From positions 62,001-126,000 of the forward strand of contig NZ_JACDIT010000002.1 of NCBI RefSeq assembly GCF_013839445.1: a stretch of 64,000 bases of DNA. The letters are read 5' to 3'. This DNA comes from Chthonobacter albigriseus. Its GTDB lineage: Bacteria; Pseudomonadota; Alphaproteobacteria; Rhizobiales; Pleomorphomonadaceae. Positions 20,149-32,333 of the stretch are shown in pieces (the stretch's first letter is position 1; every line of letters begins with the position of its first letter). Both the position numbers and the translations under genes were made by a program. The notes below the pieces were generated by a model. That model was not told the origin of the DNA and made no database searches. It saw nothing but the letters and a program-made list of their open reading frames with translations.

Positions 20149-21192
20149 TCAAGCCGCCCAGCCGGTGACCTGCAGCACGCCCGCCACGATGACGACCATC
20201 GCCAGCGAGATCGGCAGGAAGACCTTCCAGCCGAGCCGCATCAGCTGGTCGTAGCGATAGCGGGGCACCATCGCCTTGGCCATGGCGATGAAGAAGAACA
20301 CCAGACAGGTCTTGGCTGTGAACCAGATCACGCCCGGGATCCAGTTGAACGGCGGAATGTCCAGCGGCGGGAGCCAGCCGCCCATGAAGAGGATCGTGGT
20401 GAGCGCGCACATGGTGACGATCGCCACATACTCGCCGAGCATGAACATCATGTACGGGGTGGAGCCGTACTCCACCATGAAGCCCGCGACCAGCTCCGAT
20501 TCCGCCTCGACGAGGTCGAAAGGCGGCCGGTTCGTCTCGGCGAGCGCCGAGATGAAGAAGATCACGAACATCGGGAAGAGCGGCAGCCAGTACCAGTTCA
20601 GGAAGGTCAGCCAGGGCAGCCCGATCATGTCGGCGAGGCCGTCGGACTGCGACAGAACGATGGCCGAGAGGTTCAGCGATCCCGCGCAAAGAAGCACGGT
20701 GATGATCACGAAGCCGATCGAGACCTCGTAGGAGACCATCTGCGCCGCCGAACGAAGTGCCGACAGGAACGGGTACTTCGAGTTGGAAGCCCAACCGCCG
20801 ATGATGATGCCGTAGACCATCAGCGACGAGATCGCGAAGATGAAGAGGATGCCGACGTTGATGTCGGCGACCACCCAGCCGTCCGCGACCGGAACCACGA
20901 CCCAAGCGAGCAGCGCCAGCGTACAGGTGACGAGCGGCGCGAGCAGAAACAGGCTCTTGGAAGCGCCGGACGGGATCACCGGCTCCTTCAGCACGAACTT
21001 CAGAAGATCGGCGAAGGACTGGAACAGGCCGAACGGGCCGACGACGTTCGGGCCGCGCCGGATCTGCACGGCCGCCCAGATCTTGCGGTCGGCATAGAGG
21101 AGGTAGGCAACAAGCACGAGGAGCACCACCAGGAGCAGGACGCTCTGGGCGGCGATCACCACGACGGGCCAGATGTAGTCGGACCAGATCAT
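20149..21192 (-). CDS. nuoH: NADH-quinone oxidoreductase subunit H
   Basis: Membrane subunit at the junction with the peripheral arm, forming much of the quinone-binding channel. The 347-residue protein has eight or more helices and the conserved [19 protein letters not shown] (residues ~44-62), [21 protein letters not shown] and [13 protein letters not shown] segments. Starts 13 bp after the nuoG stop. Confidence 0.97.
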   Translation of the reverse strand: MIWSDYIWPVVVIAAQSVLLLVVLLVLVAYLLYADRKIWAAVQIRRGPNVVGPFGLFQSFADLLKFVLKEPVIPSGASKSLFLLAPLVTCTLALLAWVVVPVADGWVVADINVGILFIFAISSLMVYGIIIGGWASNSKYPFLSALRSAAQMVSYEVSIGFVIITVLLCAGSLNLSAIVLSQSDGLADMIGLPWLTFLNWYWLPLFPMFVIFFISALAETNRPPFDLVEAESELVAGFMVEYGSTPYMMFMLGEYVAIVTMCALTTILFMGGWLPPLDIPPFNWIPGVIWFTAKTCLVFFFIAMAKAMVPRYRYDQLMRLGWKVFLPISLAMVVIVAGVLQVTGWAA

Positions 21193-21205
21193 TGTTCCCC
21201 GCCCC

Positions 21206-23296
21206 TCATTCCGCCGCTGCGGCCGGCGCAGCGCCCTTGGCGAGCGCCGAGCATTCCGCCATGACCGCCGACGCGCGCGCGATCGGGTTGGTCAGGTAGA
21301 AGTCCTTGATCGGGCTCTCGAAAGGCGCCCGGTCCATGGTGCCGCCGGCGGCCGCCAGCTGGGCGATCGCCTCGGCGTCGTTCTCGGCAACTTCGTCGAC
21401 GGCCGCAAGATGCGGGAACTCCGCATAGAGCGCCGCGCGGAGCTGGGCGAGGCTGTCGAAGGGCAGCCGCTTGCCGAGCACGTCGGACAGCGCCCGCAGG
21501 ATCGCCCAGTCCTCGCGCGCCTCGCCCGGCGGGAAGGTGGCGCGGGCGATCTGCTGCACGCGGCCTTCCGTGTTGACGAAGGTGCCGGATTTTTCCGTGT
21601 AGGTGGCGCCGGGCAGGATCACGTCGGCGCGGTGAGCGCCAGCGTCGCCATGGCTGCCGATGTAGACCACGAAGGCCGAGCCGAGGGCCTTGGTGTCGAT
21701 CTCGTCGGCGCCGAGCAGGAAGAGCACATCGAGACTGCCCTGCCCGGCCGCCTGGACCATGCCGGCCACGTCGAGGCCGCCGTCGGCCGGCACGAGGCCG
21801 ATGTCGAGCGCGCCGACGCGGGCCGCAGCGGTGTGGAGCATGCCGAAGCCGTTCCAGCCGTCCTTCACCGCACCGACCTCCACCGCGACCTTCGCAGCGG
21901 CCGAGAGAACGGCCAGACCGTCCGGGCGGGCGACGGCGCCCTGCCCGACGATCACCAGCGGCCGTTCGGCCGCGGCGAGCGCGTCGCGCGCCGCCGGCTC
22001 CAGGTTCGCCAGCGTTTCGGGGCCTGCGCCGAGATAGGTGGTGGGATAGGCGAGGTTGGCCGGTTCGCCGATGACGAAGACCGGCAGCTTGCCCATCCGC
22101 CAGCGCTTGCGGATGCGGGCGTTGAGAACGGCCGCTTCCCAGCGCGGGTTTGCGCCGACGATCAGGATCGCGTCGGCCGACTCGATGCCTTCGATGGTCG
22201 GGTTGAAGATGTAGGACGCGCGGCCGAGCGAGGGGTGGAGCTTCGTTCCGTCCTGGCGGCCGTCGACATTGGCTGAACCGAGAGCGGCGGCGAGCGCCTT
22301 CAGGGCGAACATCTCCTCGACGGTCGCGAGATCGCCGGCGATCGCGCCGATCCGCGGGCCGGACGTGCCGGCGACCTTCGCCTTGATCGCGGCGAAGGCT
22401 TCGCCCCAGGAAGCGGCGCGGAGGCGGCCGTTTTCGCGGACGTAGGGGCGATCCAGACGCTGGGTCTTCAGGCCGTCCCAGATGAAGCGGGTCTTGTCGG
22501 AGATCCACTCCTCGTTCACCGCCTCGTTGAGCCGCGGCATGACGCGCATGACTTCGCGGCCGCGGGCATCGACCCGGATGGCGGAGCCGACAGCATCCAT
22601 AACGTCGATCGACTCGGTCTTGGAGAGCTCCCACGGCCGGGCCTGGTAGGCGTATGGCTTGGACGTGAGGGCGCCGACCGGGCAGAGGTCGATCACGTTG
22701 CCCTGGAGCTCGGACGACATCGCCTTTTCAAGATAGGTGGTGATCTCGGCGTCCTCGCCGCGCCCGATCAGGCCGAGATCCGTGACCCCGGCGACCTCGG
22801 TGGTGAACCGGACGCAGCGGGTGCAGTGGATGCAGCGGGTCATGATGGTCTTGACCAGCGGGCCGATGTACTTGTCCTCGACGGCGCGCTTGTTCTCGGC
22901 AAAGCGAGAGGAATCAACGCCGTAGGCCATCGCCTGGTCCTGCAGGTCGCACTCGCCGCCCTGGTCGCAGATGGGGCAGTCGAGCGGATGGTTGATCAGC
23001 AGGAACTCCATCACGCCCTCGCGGGCCTTCTTCACCATCGGCGACTTGGTGAGGACGACCGGCGGCTCGCCGTTCGGGCCGGGGCGAAGGTCCTTGACCT
23101 GCATGGCGCAGGAGGCCGTCGGCTTCGGCGGCCCGCCCTTCACCTCGACCAAGCACATCCGGCAGTTTCCGGCGATCGACAGCCGCTCGTGGAAGCAAAA
23201 GCGCGGAACTTCCGCGCCGGCTTCTTCGCAAGCCTGCAGAAGAGTCGCTTCCGGAGCGACATCGATCTCTACGCCGTCGACGATCAGTTTCGCCAT
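21206..23296 (-). CDS. nuoG: NADH-quinone oxidoreductase subunit G
   Basis: Largest peripheral-arm subunit of complex I, carrying a [2Fe-2S] and two or more [4Fe-4S] clusters. The 696-residue protein has an N-terminal ferredoxin-like domain ([19 protein letters not shown] near residues 34-52), the His/Cys cluster segment [17 protein letters not shown] and [13 protein letters not shown] molybdopterin-oxidoreductase-like domain follows that lacks cofactor function in this family. Length is typical of alphaproteobacteria. Starts 66 bp after the nuoF stop. Confidence 0.97.
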   Translation of the reverse strand: MAKLIVDGVEIDVAPEATLLQACEEAGAEVPRFCFHERLSIAGNCRMCLVEVKGGPPKPTASCAMQVKDLRPGPNGEPPVVLTKSPMVKKAREGVMEFLLINHPLDCPICDQGGECDLQDQAMAYGVDSSRFAENKRAVEDKYIGPLVKTIMTRCIHCTRCVRFTTEVAGVTDLGLIGRGEDAEITTYLEKAMSSELQGNVIDLCPVGALTSKPYAYQARPWELSKTESIDVMDAVGSAIRVDARGREVMRVMPRLNEAVNEEWISDKTRFIWDGLKTQRLDRPYVRENGRLRAASWGEAFAAIKAKVAGTSGPRIGAIAGDLATVEEMFALKALAAALGSANVDGRQDGTKLHPSLGRASYIFNPTIEGIESADAILIVGANPRWEAAVLNARIRKRWRMGKLPVFVIGEPANLAYPTTYLGAGPETLANLEPAARDALAAAERPLVIVGQGAVARPDGLAVLSAAAKVAVEVGAVKDGWNGFGMLHTAAARVGALDIGLVPADGGLDVAGMVQAAGQGSLDVLFLLGADEIDTKALGSAFVVYIGSHGDAGAHRADVILPGATYTEKSGTFVNTEGRVQQIARATFPPGEAREDWAILRALSDVLGKRLPFDSLAQLRAALYAEFPHLAAVDEVAENDAEAIAQLAAAGGTMDRAPFESPIKDFYLTNPIARASAVMAECSALAKGAAPAAAAE

Positions 23297-23362
23297 GTCG
23301 GTCTTCCAAAACCTTCAGCTGCGATGCGATGACCTTCAGGTCACCTCAGCGTCGAATGGGTT

Positions 23363-24649
<1,287 letters not shown>

Positions 24650-24698
24650 CGTCAAAGCTCCTCGCGACTAGAGATCTTCTCTTCGTCTGCGAATGTCG

Positions 24699-25808
24699 TC
24701 ACGTCGGCTTGTCGCCATCCTTATCGGACGGACGCCAACCAGAAGCGAGCTTCACGGCCTGCTCGATCCACTTGTCGCGGACCGCGCGGCCTTTGAAAGC
24801 GCCGAGATTCTGGTCGACCCATTTCAAGTTCATCTCGTTCCAGGACGCGATCTGGTCGAAGTGGAAAACTCCGAGACGGTGGAGCAACTCTTCCAGCTTC
24901 GGGCCGACGCCCCAGATGAGTTTCAGATCATCCGAAGATCCGCCGCGCGCTTCGGCCAGCAGTGCCGGCTTGAACTCGTCGGAGACCTTGACGTCTTCTT
25001 TCGGAGCGGCTGCCGGCTGTGTAGCCGGTGTAGTCGCCTTTTCCGGCGCCGGTGTAGCGTTTTCCGGCTTTGTAGCCGGCGACGTAGCCGCCGCGGCGGC
25101 AGGCGCCGGTGTCGGCGCAGGCGCCGGTGCGGGTGCCGGAGCAGCGGCCGCCTCGACCGGCTCGCGGGCATACTCGCGGTACTTGCCGATCACGGAGCCG
25201 TCGTAGAGCGAGGCGTCGGTCAGGGTGGTATCCCCGCCCTCGGCGGCGGCGTACTGCCGACCGTTCTGCGGACCCGGCTTCGGCGGACTGCCGGCGGCGA
25301 AACCGTCGATCAGGGCGTTGAAGGTATCCGGGGTGAGGTCCTCGTAGGTGTCCTTGAGGACCTGGACCATCGGGGCGTTGACGCAAGCGCCGAGGCACTC
25401 GACCTCCTCCCACGAGAAATTCCCGTCCGGGGATATCTCGAAGGGGTGCGCGGCAATCCGGCTCTTGCAGATGTGGATCAGTTCCTCCGCCCCGCGCAGC
25501 TGGCAGGGCGTGGTGCCGCAGACCTGGATGTGTGCCTTCTTCCCCACCGGGGCGAGCAGGAACATGGTGTAGAAGGTCGCGACCTCGAGCACGCGGATGT
25601 AGGCCATGCCGAGCCGGTCGGCGATGGTCTCGATCGCCGGCTTGGTGACCCAACCCTCCTGCTCCTGGGCGCGCCAGAGCAGCGGAATGACGGCCGACGC
25701 TTCGCGCCCCGGGGGGTACTTGGCGATCGTCGCTTGGGCCCAAGCCTCGTTCTCCGCGTTGAACGCGAAGCCGGCGGGCTGTTCATGATGCAGGCGGCGG
25801 ACGCTCAT
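24699..25808 (-). CDS. nuoE: NADH-quinone oxidoreductase subunit E with C-terminal helix-hairpin-helix extension
   Basis: Carries the N1a [2Fe-2S] cluster of complex I. The first ~210 residues are a complete thioredoxin-like NuoE with cluster cysteines in [14 protein letters not shown] and [13 protein letters not shown]. It is followed by an Ala/Pro-rich linker (residues ~225-285) and a ~75-residue C-terminal domain with [19 protein letters not shown]. That matches helix-hairpin-helix modules that end many alphaproteobacterial NuoE proteins. At 369 residues it is about twice the length of E. coli NuoE. ATG 25808 overlaps the nuoD stop by one base. Confidence 0.95.
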   Translation of the reverse strand: MSVRRLHHEQPAGFAFNAENEAWAQATIAKYPPGREASAVIPLLWRAQEQEGWVTKPAIETIADRLGMAYIRVLEVATFYTMFLLAPVGKKAHIQVCGTTPCQLRGAEELIHICKSRIAAHPFEISPDGNFSWEEVECLGACVNAPMVQVLKDTYEDLTPDTFNALIDGFAAGSPPKPGPQNGRQYAAAEGGDTTLTDASLYDGSVIGKYREYAREPVEAAAAPAPAPAPAPTPAPAAAAATSPATKPENATPAPEKATTPATQPAAAPKEDVKVSDEFKPALLAEARGGSSDDLKLIWGVGPKLEELLHRLGVFHFDQIASWNEMNLKWVDQNLGAFKGRAVRDKWIEQAVKLASGWRPSDKDGDKPT

Positions 25809-26992
25809 CAGCGATCGACCTCTCCGAACACGATATCGAGCGAGCCCAGCACCGCCGAGACGTCGGCGAGCTGGTGACCGCGGCACAGGTAGTCCATCGC
25901 CTGGAGGTGGGCGAAGCCGGGTGCGCGGATCTTGCAGCGGTAGGGCTTGTTGGTGCCGTCGGCGACGAGATAGACGCCAAACTCGCCCTTGGGAGCCTCG
26001 ACGGCGGCATAGATCTCGCCTTCGGGGACGTGGAAGCCCTCGGTGTAGAGCTTGAAGTGGTGGATCAGCGCTTCCATCGAGCGCTTCATCTCGGCGCGGC
26101 GGGGCGGCGCGAACTTGCCGTCGGTGGAGACCACCGGACCGCGGTCGGTGCGCAGCGCCTTGATGCACTGCTTCATGATGCGGACCGACTGGCGCATCTC
26201 TTCCATGCGGATGTGGTAGCGGTCGTAGCAGTCGCCGTTCTTGCCGACCGGAATGTCGAAGTCCATTTCGGCGTAGCACTCATAGGGCTGCGACTTGCGC
26301 AGGTCCCAGGCGGCGCCGGAGCCGCGGACCATGACGCCGGAGAAGCCCCACTTCCAGCAATCCTCCAGGCTGACGATGCCGATGTCGACGTTGCGCTGCT
26401 TGAAGATGCGGTTCTCGGAGAGGAGGTCGTCGAGGTCCTGGACGGTCTGCAGGAAGGGATCGCACCAGCCCTCGATGTCGTCGACGAGGCTTTCGGGCAG
26501 ATCCTGATGGACGCCGCCCGGCCGGAAATAGGCCGCGTGCATGCGGCTGCCGGAGGCGCGCTCGTAGAACACCATCAGCTTCTCGCGCTCCTCGAAGCCC
26601 CACAGAGGCGGGGTCAGCGCGCCGACGTCCATGGCCTGGGTCGTCACGTTGAGGAGGTGGGAGAGGATGCGGCCTATTTCGGAGTAGAGCACGCGGATGA
26701 GCTGGCCGCGCCGGGGAACCTCGATGCCGGCCATCCGCTCGATGGCCAAACAGAAGGCATGCTCCTGGTTCATCGGCGCAACGTAGTCGAGCCGGTCGAA
26801 ATAGGGGATCGCCTGGAGGTAGGTCTTCACCTCGATCAGCTTCTCGGTGCCGCGATGCAGCAACCCGATGTGCGGATCGACCCGTTCGACGATCTCGCCA
26901 TCCAACTCCAACACAAGGCGAAGCACGCCATGCGCCGCAGGGTGCTGCGGCCCGAAATTGATGTTGAAATTACGGACTTCGGCCTCTGCCAT
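25808..26992 (-). CDS. nuoD: NADH-quinone oxidoreductase subunit D
   Basis: The 49-kDa-type subunit that builds the quinone-reduction site with NuoB. The 394-residue protein has the N-terminal [21 protein letters not shown], the [14 protein letters not shown] loop and the C-terminal [14 protein letters not shown], all diagnostic. It is a separate gene from nuoC, unlike the fused NuoCD of E. coli. One base separates it from nuoC. Confidence 0.98.
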   Translation of the reverse strand: MAEAEVRNFNINFGPQHPAAHGVLRLVLELDGEIVERVDPHIGLLHRGTEKLIEVKTYLQAIPYFDRLDYVAPMNQEHAFCLAIERMAGIEVPRRGQLIRVLYSEIGRILSHLLNVTTQAMDVGALTPPLWGFEEREKLMVFYERASGSRMHAAYFRPGGVHQDLPESLVDDIEGWCDPFLQTVQDLDDLLSENRIFKQRNVDIGIVSLEDCWKWGFSGVMVRGSGAAWDLRKSQPYECYAEMDFDIPVGKNGDCYDRYHIRMEEMRQSVRIMKQCIKALRTDRGPVVSTDGKFAPPRRAEMKRSMEALIHHFKLYTEGFHVPEGEIYAAVEAPKGEFGVYLVADGTNKPYRCKIRAPGFAHLQAMDYLCRGHQLADVSAVLGSLDIVFGEVDR

Positions 26993-26993
26993 G

Positions 26994-27599
26994 TCAGTTC
27001 GCCTTGGCCTTCTCGTCGCCCGGGAGCACGTAGTCGGTGCCTTCCCAGGGGGAGAGGAAATCGAAGTTGCGGAATTCCTGGTTCAGACGGACCGGTTCAT
27101 AGACGACACGCTTCTGCTCGTCGTCGTAGCGGACCTCGACGAAGCCGGTGAGCGGGAAGTCCTTGCGGAGGGGGTGACCGTCGAAGCCGTAGTCGGTGAG
27201 GATGCGGCGCAACTCCGGATGGCCGGAGAAGAGGATGCCGTAGAGGTCGTAGGCCTCGCGCTCGAACCAGTCGGCGCCCGGAAACACGCCGGTGATCGAA
27301 GGCACCGTTGAGGTCTCGTCGGCGGCGACCTTGACGCGGATGCGTGCGTTCCGCTTCGGGGAGAGGAAGTGGTAGACCACCTCGAAGCGCTTCAGGCGCG
27401 AAGGGTAGTCGACCCCGCAGACGTCGATGATGTTGATAAACTGCAGGCTCGGATGGTCCCGCAGCGCGAGGACCACCTCGACGATGCGCTCGGCCGGAAC
27501 GGTGAGGTTCAGGTCGCCATAGGCGATGTCGAGCGCCAGCACGTCCGACCCGAGGGCCGTCCGCACCGTTTCCGCGATCTCATTCAGGGCTTCACTCAT
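26994..27599 (-). CDS. nuoC: NADH-quinone oxidoreductase subunit C
   Basis: The 30-kDa-type peripheral subunit of complex I. The 201-residue protein contains the family signature ERE(A/S)[12 protein letters not shown] with [20 protein letters not shown] (residues ~118-155). ATG 27599 has GAGAGA upstream; the frame remains open to 27734 without family similarity. About 184 bp of apparently non-coding sequence separates it from nuoB, the widest gap in the operon. Confidence 0.97.
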   Translation of the reverse strand: MSEALNEIAETVRTALGSDVLALDIAYGDLNLTVPAERIVEVVLALRDHPSLQFINIIDVCGVDYPSRLKRFEVVYHFLSPKRNARIRVKVAADETSTVPSITGVFPGADWFEREAYDLYGILFSGHPELRRILTDYGFDGHPLRKDFPLTGFVEVRYDDEQKRVVYEPVRLNQEFRNFDFLSPWEGTDYVLPGDEKAKAN

Positions 27600-27783
27600 C
27601 GATCTCTCGACCTTCGCCGCCGGTCCGCGGCCGCCATTGGAGCGACCGGGCGGACATCGCCCATGGTGACCCGTTTCCGGCGGGGAGCCGTTCCGGGCCG
27701 ACCGGAGCAATGACCGCTCCGGCCTGGTTTTCAAACTCCGGACGAGTGACTAGGCAATGCCCGGCCCCGTCCGTTCCATCCCC

Positions 27784-28362
27784 TCAGCGCTCGATCGTGC
27801 CAGTCCTGCGGATCTTCTTCTGCAGGAGCAGGACGCCGTAGAGCAGCGCTTCGGCCGTCGGAGGACAGCCGGGCACGTAAATGTCGACCGGAACGACCCG
27901 ATCGCAGCCGCGCACCACCGAGTAGGAGTAGTGGTAGTAGCCGCCGCCGTTGGCGCAGGATCCCATCGAGATCACGTAGCGCGGGTTCGGCATCTGGTCG
28001 TAGACCTTGCGCAGCGCCGGCGCCATCTTGTTGGTCAGCGTGCCGGCGACGATCATCACGTCGGACTGCCGCGGCGAGGCGCGCGGGGCGAAGCCGAAAC
28101 GCTCGGCGTCGTAGCGCGGCATCGACATCTGCATCATCTCGACCGCGCAGCAGGCGAGGCCGAAGGTCATCCACATGAGCGAGCCGGTGCGCGCCCAGTT
28201 GATGAGATCGTCGGTTGCGGTGACCAGAAACCCCTTGTCGGCGAGCTCGGCGTCGATGCCCTGGAAGAACGGGTCGTCGGAGCCGATCGGCTTGCCGGTG
28301 GCGGGATCAATGATGCCCTTCGGAGCGGGGGCGACGAGCGGCTCTTGACCGATCAGTCCCAT
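27784..28362 (-). CDS. nuoB: NADH-quinone oxidoreductase subunit B (cluster N2)
   Basis: Holds cluster N2, the terminal electron donor to quinone. The 192-residue protein has the ligands in [32 protein letters not shown] and [14 protein letters not shown]. Its start overlaps the end of nuoA by 10 bp. The N-terminal ~35 residues are an extension typical of alphaproteobacteria. Confidence 0.97.
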   Translation of the reverse strand: MGLIGQEPLVAPAPKGIIDPATGKPIGSDDPFFQGIDAELADKGFLVTATDDLINWARTGSLMWMTFGLACCAVEMMQMSMPRYDAERFGFAPRASPRQSDVMIVAGTLTNKMAPALRKVYDQMPNPRYVISMGSCANGGGYYHYSYSVVRGCDRVVPVDIYVPGCPPTAEALLYGVLLLQKKIRRTGTIER

Positions 28363-28718
28363 TCCAGAGCTCCCTTTTTCCATTCGTAGATGAAGCCGAT
28401 CGTGAGCACGCCGAGGAACACGATCATGGACCAGAAGCCGAACAGGCCGACGTCTCCGAAGGCGACGGCCCAGGGGAAGAGGAAGGCGACTTCCAGGTCG
28501 AAGATGATGAAGAGGATCGAGACGAGATAGAACCGGACGTCGAACTTCATGCGGGCGTCGTCGAAGGCGTTGAAGCCGCATTCGTAGGCGCTGAGCTTCT
28601 CCGGATCGGGCGACTTGAAGGCCAGGATGAAGGGCGAGACCAGCAGCGCGAGACCGATGCCGAGGGACACGCCCAGGAAGATGATGATCGGCAGGTAGTC
28701 TCTCAGCAGCTCTTCCAT
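28353..28718 (-). CDS. nuoA: NADH-quinone oxidoreductase subunit A
   Basis: First gene of the complex I operon, a three-helix membrane subunit (121 residues). The conserved central loop reads [41 protein letters not shown]-like, with the cysteine of AYECGF and the acidic helix FDLEVAF. GAGGTG lies 8 nt before ATG 28718. Confidence 0.97.
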   Translation of the reverse strand: MEELLRDYLPIIIFLGVSLGIGLALLVSPFILAFKSPDPEKLSAYECGFNAFDDARMKFDVRFYLVSILFIIFDLEVAFLFPWAVAFGDVGLFGFWSMIVFLGVLTIGFIYEWKKGALEWD

Positions 28719-29234
28719 CGCGACCCACCTCTTCAGGACCGGACGACGCCCGGACCGCCTGCCTGGCTTGCGGTCTACCCGCGCATCCGTTCCGAAAGGC
28801 TTACCTATCGGACAACGGCGTCAGGTCAACCACGGGCAGCACGCGGCCCCGGTTTCTCGTCGCGCCTTCTTTCGGCGAAAAGTATTCGTCGGAACGCAGG
28901 CACGAGGAGACTCGTGTATTCCGGTCGCGGAATCCAAGGGCACGGTTAGCCCAACCCCCGGCCTTTCGCAAGTGCGATCGGCACCCTGCGCAAGGCATTA
29001 GTTGGGGCGACCGGAACCATAAATCGAGATGTGACCCAAAAGCTTTGTCGTTCAATCGATTAGACGCGATTGCGCAGGCGTGGGCGGGGCCTTCGGCATC
29101 GTACGGATTGACGAACCGGCGACAGGGATTTTCGAGCATCCGGAATGGGCGCGCGCAAGGCTCGGAGATCGCCACGGAGGCGATGGGGGACAGGCGGGGA
29201 CGGGGTTCGGGCGGAGATGAATCCGCACAGCCAC
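28719..29234. other. Intergenic region between nuoA and carbonic anhydrase genes
   Basis: About 515 bp without a recognisable gene. It holds the candidate nuo promoter near 28802-28829. An open frame on the minus strand (29175-28801) has a composition unlike its neighbours and resembles no family I know, so I treat it as non-coding. No RNA gene or repeat is apparent. Confidence 0.6.
28802..28829 (-). promoter_or_regulatory. Possible housekeeping promoter of the nuo operon
   Basis: On the minus strand TTGACC (28829-28824) is followed after 16 bp by TAGGTA (28807-28802), about 85 nt before the nuoA start. The -35 is good and the -10 is weak, so this is a candidate only. Confidence 0.35.
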
Positions 29235-29951
29235 TCAGCCGTAGAAAACGACCTTGCCGGTGTGGACGTCATGCATGGCGCCGACGATCTTCAGCGCGCC
29301 GGCGTCGACCAGTTCCTTCAGGACGCTGCTGAGCTCCGGCAAGACGGCGGCCTGGAGCTCGACGTTGGTGTCGGCCACCGCCTGGACGAACTCGTGGTTC
29401 TTTGACGATTTCTCGCCGACCCGATGGGTCGAGGCGATCGCCGGCTCGATGCGGCCGAACAGCGAGGTGAGGCTACCGAGCGAGACCCCGTCGATCGCGC
29501 CCTTGACCGCGCCGCAGGAGGAATGGCCGAGCACGACGATGGCCTTGGTGCCGACCACCTTGCAGGCGTACTCCAGGCTGCCGACGATGTCGGTGTTGAC
29601 CACGTTGCCGGCGACACGGATCGTGAAGATGTCGCCGATCTGCTGGTCGAAGACCAGTTCGGGCGGCACGCGGGAATCCATGCAGCCGACGATGGCGGCG
29701 AAGGGAGCCTGGCCGCCCTCGGTCTCGTGGACGAGGTGCATGAGATCGCAGTGGATGGACTGGCCGGTGATGAAGCGCTCGTGTCCGGCCTTCAGCATGG
29801 CGATCGCGTCGTCCGGCGTGGTCGCCTTGAGGCGGTCGGGCGTGTAGGCGGCGCAGGCCGGATCGCCCGAGGCGACGGCGGGGCCGGGAACGGCGGACGC
29901 GATGAAGCCGGCGATCGGCAGGCCGCAACAGAAAGCGCGACGAGACAGCAT
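29235..29951 (-). CDS. Tat-exported beta-class carbonic anhydrase, copy 1
   Basis: Catalyses reversible hydration of CO2 and is predicted to act in the periplasm. The 238-residue protein begins MLSRRAFCCGLPIAGFIASA, a twin-arginine signal followed by a hydrophobic core and a probable cleavage around PAVASG. The beta-CA zinc motifs are present: CMDSRVPPELVFD and VLGHSSCGAVKGAI. The start is set at ATG 29951 with a G-run upstream. It lies 168 bp downstream of a second, closely similar gene on the same strand. Confidence 0.93.
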   Translation of the reverse strand: MLSRRAFCCGLPIAGFIASAVPGPAVASGDPACAAYTPDRLKATTPDDAIAMLKAGHERFITGQSIHCDLMHLVHETEGGQAPFAAIVGCMDSRVPPELVFDQQIGDIFTIRVAGNVVNTDIVGSLEYACKVVGTKAIVVLGHSSCGAVKGAIDGVSLGSLTSLFGRIEPAIASTHRVGEKSSKNHEFVQAVADTNVELQAAVLPELSSVLKELVDAGALKIVGAMHDVHTGKVVFYG

Positions 29952-30119
29952 GAACACCCCCCGCGATCGCCGACCGGCGTCGCCAGGGATCTATCTGACA
30001 CAAGAGATCTCAAAAAAGACTTATGTTCTGTAGTGAATTCTACCCGGGTCGGCCGATGCGAGCGCAAGACCGGACGACACCTCCAGGAGGCGTCGCCCGA
30101 TCGCGCAATACAGGGTGGA

Positions 30120-30833
30120 TCAGCCGAGGAAGGTGACCTTGCCGGTGTGGATGTCGTGCATGGCGCCGACGATCTTGAGGGCACCGGCGTCGACCAGTTC
30201 CTTCAGGACCGCGCTGTCCTTGGTGAGCTTCTCCACCGTCAGCATGACGTTGGTGTCGGCGACCTTCTGGACGAAGTCGGCGTTCTTGGACGACTTCTCG
30301 CCTTCGAGCGGCGCCGCGGCGACGGCCGGCTGCAGGTTGGCGAGCATGGCGGTGAGGTTGCCGAGCTTGACGTCGTCGATCGCGCCCTTGATGGCGCCGC
30401 AGGAGGAGTGGCCGAGGACGACGATGGCCTTGGCGCCGGCGACCTTGGTGGCGAACTCCATCGAGCCGAGTATGTCGGTGTTGACGAAGTTGCCGGCGAC
30501 GCGGGCGGTGAAGATGTCGCCGATCTGCTGGTCGAACACCAGTTCCGGCGGAACGCGGCTGTCGATGCAGCCGATCACGCAGGCGAACGGCGCCTGGCCG
30601 CCCTCGGTGGCGTGGACGAGTTTCATCATGTCGCAGTTCACCGGCTTGCCGGCGAGAAAGCGCTCGTGTCCCGACTTCAGCATGGCGATGGCGTCGTCGG
30701 GGGTCTGGGCCTTCTGGAGATCCGTTGTGAAGGCTTCGCAGGCTTCGACCTCGGCGCGAGCAATGGTCGGAATGGCGGTGGCGGCAAAGCCGGCGACAGG
30801 CAGCCCGCAACAGAAAGCACGACGTGACAGCAT
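30120..30833 (-). CDS. Tat-exported beta-class carbonic anhydrase, copy 2
   Basis: Paralogue of the gene at 29.2 kb, with the same twin-arginine signal (MLSRRAFCCGLPVAGFAATA), the same zinc motifs (CIDSRVPPELVFD, VLGHSSCGAIKGAI) and the same C-terminus (AGALKIVGAMHDIHTGKV). 237 residues; GGAGGAG lies 8 nt before ATG 30833. The two products are alike over their whole length and differ most at residues ~155-180. This indicates local tandem duplication. Copy 2 is the upstream gene of the pair. Confidence 0.94.
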   Translation of the reverse strand: MLSRRAFCCGLPVAGFAATAIPTIARAEVEACEAFTTDLQKAQTPDDAIAMLKSGHERFLAGKPVNCDMMKLVHATEGGQAPFACVIGCIDSRVPPELVFDQQIGDIFTARVAGNFVNTDILGSMEFATKVAGAKAIVVLGHSSCGAIKGAIDDVKLGNLTAMLANLQPAVAAAPLEGEKSSKNADFVQKVADTNVMLTVEKLTKDSAVLKELVDAGALKIVGAMHDIHTGKVTFLG

Positions 30834-31053
30834 GGGATCTCCTCCTCGGTTGATTTGTGTACTAATCACCCTGTTTCTTCCTACAATAGGATTTTCACTT
30901 AATCACCTCTGAATTTGTCGACAGTGTGTCGCAGCGCGTGGAAGGGGACGGACCGGGTGCGGTTCCGGCGAGATCCGTTTGAACAGCGTGCGGCCGGTGG
31001 GTGACACAACATCGGGCCTTGGCGGCGGCACGGCGGGTGTGCTTTCTCAGGCC

Positions 31054-32268
31054 ATGACCAGACCAGATCTCCAGGCCATCCGTGCCGCCGCAGACATCCT
31101 CACCGGACAGGTGATCCGCACGCCGCAGCTGCCCGCGCCGCGGCTGTCGAAGCTCACCGGCGGCGACGTGGTGGTGAAATACGAGACGCTGCAGGCGACG
31201 GCGGCGTTCAAGGAGCGCGGCGCGCTGGTGAAGCTCTCCACGCTGACGGCGGAGGAGCGGGCACGCGGCGTGATCGCCATGTCGGCCGGCAACCATGCGC
31301 AGGCGGTGGCGCACCACGCGACACGGCTCGGCATCAAGGCGACGATCGTGATGCCGGTGACGACGCCCTTCGTGAAGGTGGCGGCGACGGAGGGGTTCGG
31401 GGCGACGGTCCTGCTGGAGGGCGAAGCGGTCAACGAGAGCTTCGACGCGGCGATGCGAATCGCGGAGCGCGACGGCCTGGTGTTCGTGCACCCCTACGAC
31501 GACTGGGAGGTGATCCGCGGCCAGGGCACGATCGCGCTGGAGATGCTGGCGGACGATCCGGACCTCGACGTGCTGGTGGTGCCGATCGGCGGCGGCGGTC
31601 TGATCTCGGGCATGGCGATCGCGGCGAAGGCGCTGAAGCCGGCAATCCAGGTGATCGGGGTGGAGACCAAGCTCTATCCCTCGATGTGGGCGGCGGTGCG
31701 CGGGATGCCGGCCGAATGCGGCGGGGCGACGCTTGCCGAGGGCATCGCCGTGAAGAGTGCGGGTGCGCTGACGCTGCCGGTGGTGCGCGAGCTGGTGGAC
31801 GACATCATCCTGGTCGGCGAGGCGGAACTGGAGCGGGCGGTCAACGCCTTCGTGACGCTGCAAAAGGTGATGGCCGAGGGCGCGGGGGCGGCGGGGCTCG
31901 CCGCCATGCTGACGGAGCCGGAGCGCTTCCGCGGCAAGCGGACGGGGCTGGTGCTCTGCGGCGCGAACATCGACCCGCGGATGGCGGCGTCGATCATGAT
32001 GCGCGAGCTGGCGCGCGAGGAGCGGATCGTCGACATCCGCCTGGCGATCCCGGACAGGCCGGGCGTGCTCGGCGATATCGCCACGCTGATCGGCTCGCAA
32101 GGCGGCAATATCCTGGAGGTGTCGCACCGGCGTACGGTGCTCGGCATCCCGGCAAAGGGCGCTTCGCTCGACATCACCATCGAGGCGCGCGACGGGACGC
32201 ACGCAGGCGCTATCTGCGACCTCCTCAGGGCGCGCGGGTACGGGGTGGAGAAGGTCTCGGCACTGTAG
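31054..32268 (+). CDS. ilvA: Threonine ammonia-lyase with one ACT domain
   Basis: PLP enzyme converting threonine to 2-oxobutanoate and ammonia. The 404-residue protein has the PLP-lysine motif ATAAFKERGAL (residues ~48-58; the family more often has TGSFK), the SAGNHAQAVAHHA substrate loop and the phosphate-binding GGGGLISG. A single C-terminal ACT domain (from about residue 325, DIRLAIPDRPGVLGDIATLIG) is typical of the shorter, catabolic-like type. ATG 31054 has only a weak CAGG upstream. Lies divergently from the carbonic anhydrase pair. Confidence 0.92.
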   Translation: MTRPDLQAIRAAADILTGQVIRTPQLPAPRLSKLTGGDVVVKYETLQATAAFKERGALVKLSTLTAEERARGVIAMSAGNHAQAVAHHATRLGIKATIVMPVTTPFVKVAATEGFGATVLLEGEAVNESFDAAMRIAERDGLVFVHPYDDWEVIRGQGTIALEMLADDPDLDVLVVPIGGGGLISGMAIAAKALKPAIQVIGVETKLYPSMWAAVRGMPAECGGATLAEGIAVKSAGALTLPVVRELVDDIILVGEAELERAVNAFVTLQKVMAEGAGAAGLAAMLTEPERFRGKRTGLVLCGANIDPRMAASIMMRELAREERIVDIRLAIPDRPGVLGDIATLIGSQGGNILEVSHRRTVLGIPAKGASLDITIEARDGTHAGAICDLLRARGYGVEKVSAL

Positions 32269-32333
32269 GGCCCGGCGTGGATTGAAACGGCGGATGGGCG
32301 GGACCACATTGGAACCGTAACCGGAGCCTGACG

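Noticed and set aside
28801-29175. A 124-codon frame upstream of the nuo operon
   Set aside because: No recognisable motif, atypical composition, no Shine-Dalgarno, and it covers the likely nuo promoter.
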